The notes under the pieces are model-generated. The model saw only the letters and a list, made by a program, of their open reading frames with translations, did no database searches and was not told where the DNA came from. A stretch of 6,308 bases of DNA, from contig SYID01000097.1 in assembly GCA_005798925.1 (NCBI GenBank), forward strand, positions 1 to 6,308, in the 5' to 3' direction. Numbering within the stretch: position 1 is the first letter of the stretch; the number at the start of each line of letters is the position of its first letter. This document shows positions 5,294 to 6,308 of the stretch, piece after piece. The DNA is from Verrucomicrobiota bacterium. GTDB lineage: Bacteria > Verrucomicrobiota > Verrucomicrobiia > Opitutales > UBA953. The position numbers and the translations under genes are program-made.

Positions 5294-6308
5294 ATGTCCG
5301 CGCCCTTCGACAAGAACAACCCGTTCCCGGCCCGCCTGGTCGACCGCCGTCGCCTCAGCTCCCCGGCCAGCCAGAAGGACACCCAGCACTTCTCGGTCTC
5401 CCTCGCCGGCAGCGGTCTCACCTACAAGTGCGGCGACAGCCTCGGGGTCTTCCCGATTAACAACCCGAAGGCCGTGACCGCCTTGCTGCAGGCCGCCGGC
5501 TTCACGGGCGACGAGCACGTGACCATCCCGAAGGACCCGGCTCCGGTCTCGCTCCGTCAGGCGCTCTCGACCCGCCTCGCCCTCAACGGACCGACCTACA
5601 AGTTCGCCCAGCTCCTCCACGACCGCGCGACGGACGCCGCCGACAAGGCCCGTCTCGCCGCCGCTATCGGCGAAACCGACCCGGAGAAGAAGAAAGCCTG
5701 GATGGAACAACGCGAATTCCTCGATCTCTTCTTGGAGAATCCCTCCGCCCGTCCGTCCGCGCAGGAAGTCATCGAACTCATGCGCAAGCTGATGCCGCGC
5801 CTGTATTCGATCTCGTCCGCGCCGTCGAAGTATCCGCAGGAGATCCACCTCACCGTGGCCGTCGTCCGTTACGAGACCAACGGCCGCTCACGTGAAGGCG
5901 TCTGCTCCAGCTACCTCGCCGACCGTGCCCGGATGAACGAGCCCGACCTCCCGGTCTTCGTGGCGGAGTCGCACTTCGGCCTGCCGGCCGACGACAATGT
6001 CCCTGTCATCATGGTCGGGCCCGGCACCGGCGTCGCGCCGTTCCGCAGCTTCGTCATGGACCGCGCCACCCGCGGCGCCAAGGGCCCGAACTGGCTCTTC
6101 TTCGGCGACCAGCGCAAGGACCACGATTTCCTCTACGCCGACGAGTGGGCGGAATATCAGAAGTCCGGCGTGCTCACGCGCCTCGACACCGCCTTCTCCC
6201 GCGACCAGGCCGCCAAGGTCTACGTCCAGGACCGCATGCGAGAGAACGCCGCCGAGCTCTGGAAGTGGATCCAGCAGGGCGCGTATTTCTACGTCTGCGG
6301 CGACGCCA
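5294..6308 (+). CDS. cysJ: CysJ-like sulfite reductase flavoprotein (FAD/NADPH reductase module, no flavodoxin domain), C-terminus cut by window edge
   Basis: Takes electrons from NADPH through FAD, presumably for sulfite reduction in sulfur assimilation. The frame is open from ATG 5294 to the window end (338 complete codons). The FAD-binding domain comes first: SGLTYKCGDSLGVFP near residues 40-54 (the usual PGD is CGD), RLYSISSAP at 169-177, which contacts FAD, and GVCSSYL at 202-208. The NADP-binding domain follows: MVGPGTGVAPFRSF from 240, WLFFGDQRKDHDFLY, SRDQAAKVYVQDRM, and YVCGDA ending at 338. The order and wording closely match the C-terminal half of E. coli CysJ. There is no N-terminal flavodoxin (FMN) domain: the protein begins almost directly at the FAD module, so it probably hands electrons to a separate FMN protein or straight to a hemoprotein partner. 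Roughly 40-60 residues are missing on the right. It is 58 bases after P5, with hairpins between, so it is likely a separate unit. Confidence 0.92.
   Translation, partial: MSAPFDKNNPFPARLVDRRRLSSPASQKDTQHFSVSLAGSGLTYKCGDSLGVFPINNPKAVTALLQAAGFTGDEHVTIPKDPAPVSLRQALSTRLALNGPTYKFAQLLHDRATDAADKARLAAAIGETDPEKKKAWMEQREFLDLFLENPSARPSAQEVIELMRKLMPRLYSISSAPSKYPQEIHLTVAVVRYETNGRSREGVCSSYLADRARMNEPDLPVFVAESHFGLPADDNVPVIMVGPGTGVAPFRSFVMDRATRGAKGPNWLFFGDQRKDHDFLYADEWAEYQKSGVLTRLDTAFSRDQAAKVYVQDRMRENAAELWKWIQQGAYFYVCGDA

Noticed and set aside
1..6308. Search for CRISPR arrays, tRNA/rRNA genes, insertion sequences or attachment sites.
   Set aside because: No regularly spaced direct repeats, no tRNA-like cloverleaf, no transposase-like reading frame and no terminal inverted repeats flanking the array were seen. 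The five-gene repetition is explained by gene duplication.

Overview
This GC-rich window holds two partial housekeeping genes at its edges, one complete RNA-modification gene, and between them a co-directional block of five small paralogous secreted proteins. The organism looks like a GC-rich Gram-negative bacterium. A short CysJ-like sulfite reductase flavoprotein without a flavodoxin domain and an array of GH16-fold secreted proteins would fit Verrucomicrobiota (Opitutae-like), but that placement is a low-confidence inference from gene style, not from a marker gene.

Layout. (1) 1-759, minus strand: folD, a folate one-carbon enzyme, starting at 759 and running off the left edge. (2) 760-883: a divergent intergenic region carrying two perfect 9-bp inverted repeats whose arms are interleaved (a-b-a'-b'). 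(3) 884-1588, plus: an S4-domain pseudouridine synthase of the RsuA/RluB family. (4) 1589-1654: a 66-base gap with three copies of CTAGGG and a 7-bp hairpin. (5) 1655-5235, plus: five tandem genes (called P1-P5 here) of 229-234 aa, each a signal peptide plus one GH16-like (laminarinase-type, concanavalin-A-like jelly-roll) domain. (6) 5236-5293: a gap with two hairpins. (7) 5294-6308, plus: a CysJ-type FAD/NADPH reductase cut by the right edge. No stretch longer than 300 bases lacks a gene.

The notable part is P1-P5. They keep the structural signature of GH16 (the SDEF..LD..W opening, TRGK, GYFEAS, KKFxTYGxxW, WYxDG and a terminal DWVKV), but none contains the catalytic ExDxxE motif that defines active GH16 enzymes. 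The segment where it should lie is hydrophobic or Ser/Thr-rich. They split into two subgroups (P1-P2 and P3-P5), and P4/P5 are a recent duplicate pair that even shares the junction sequence at its start codons. The genes are tightly packed, so they are probably transcribed together and partly translationally coupled. The likeliest reading is a secreted set of non-catalytic glycan-binding proteins, or enzymes using a relocated active site. Their ligand cannot be read from the sequence. The flanking folate, rRNA and sulfur genes give no obvious functional link to the array.
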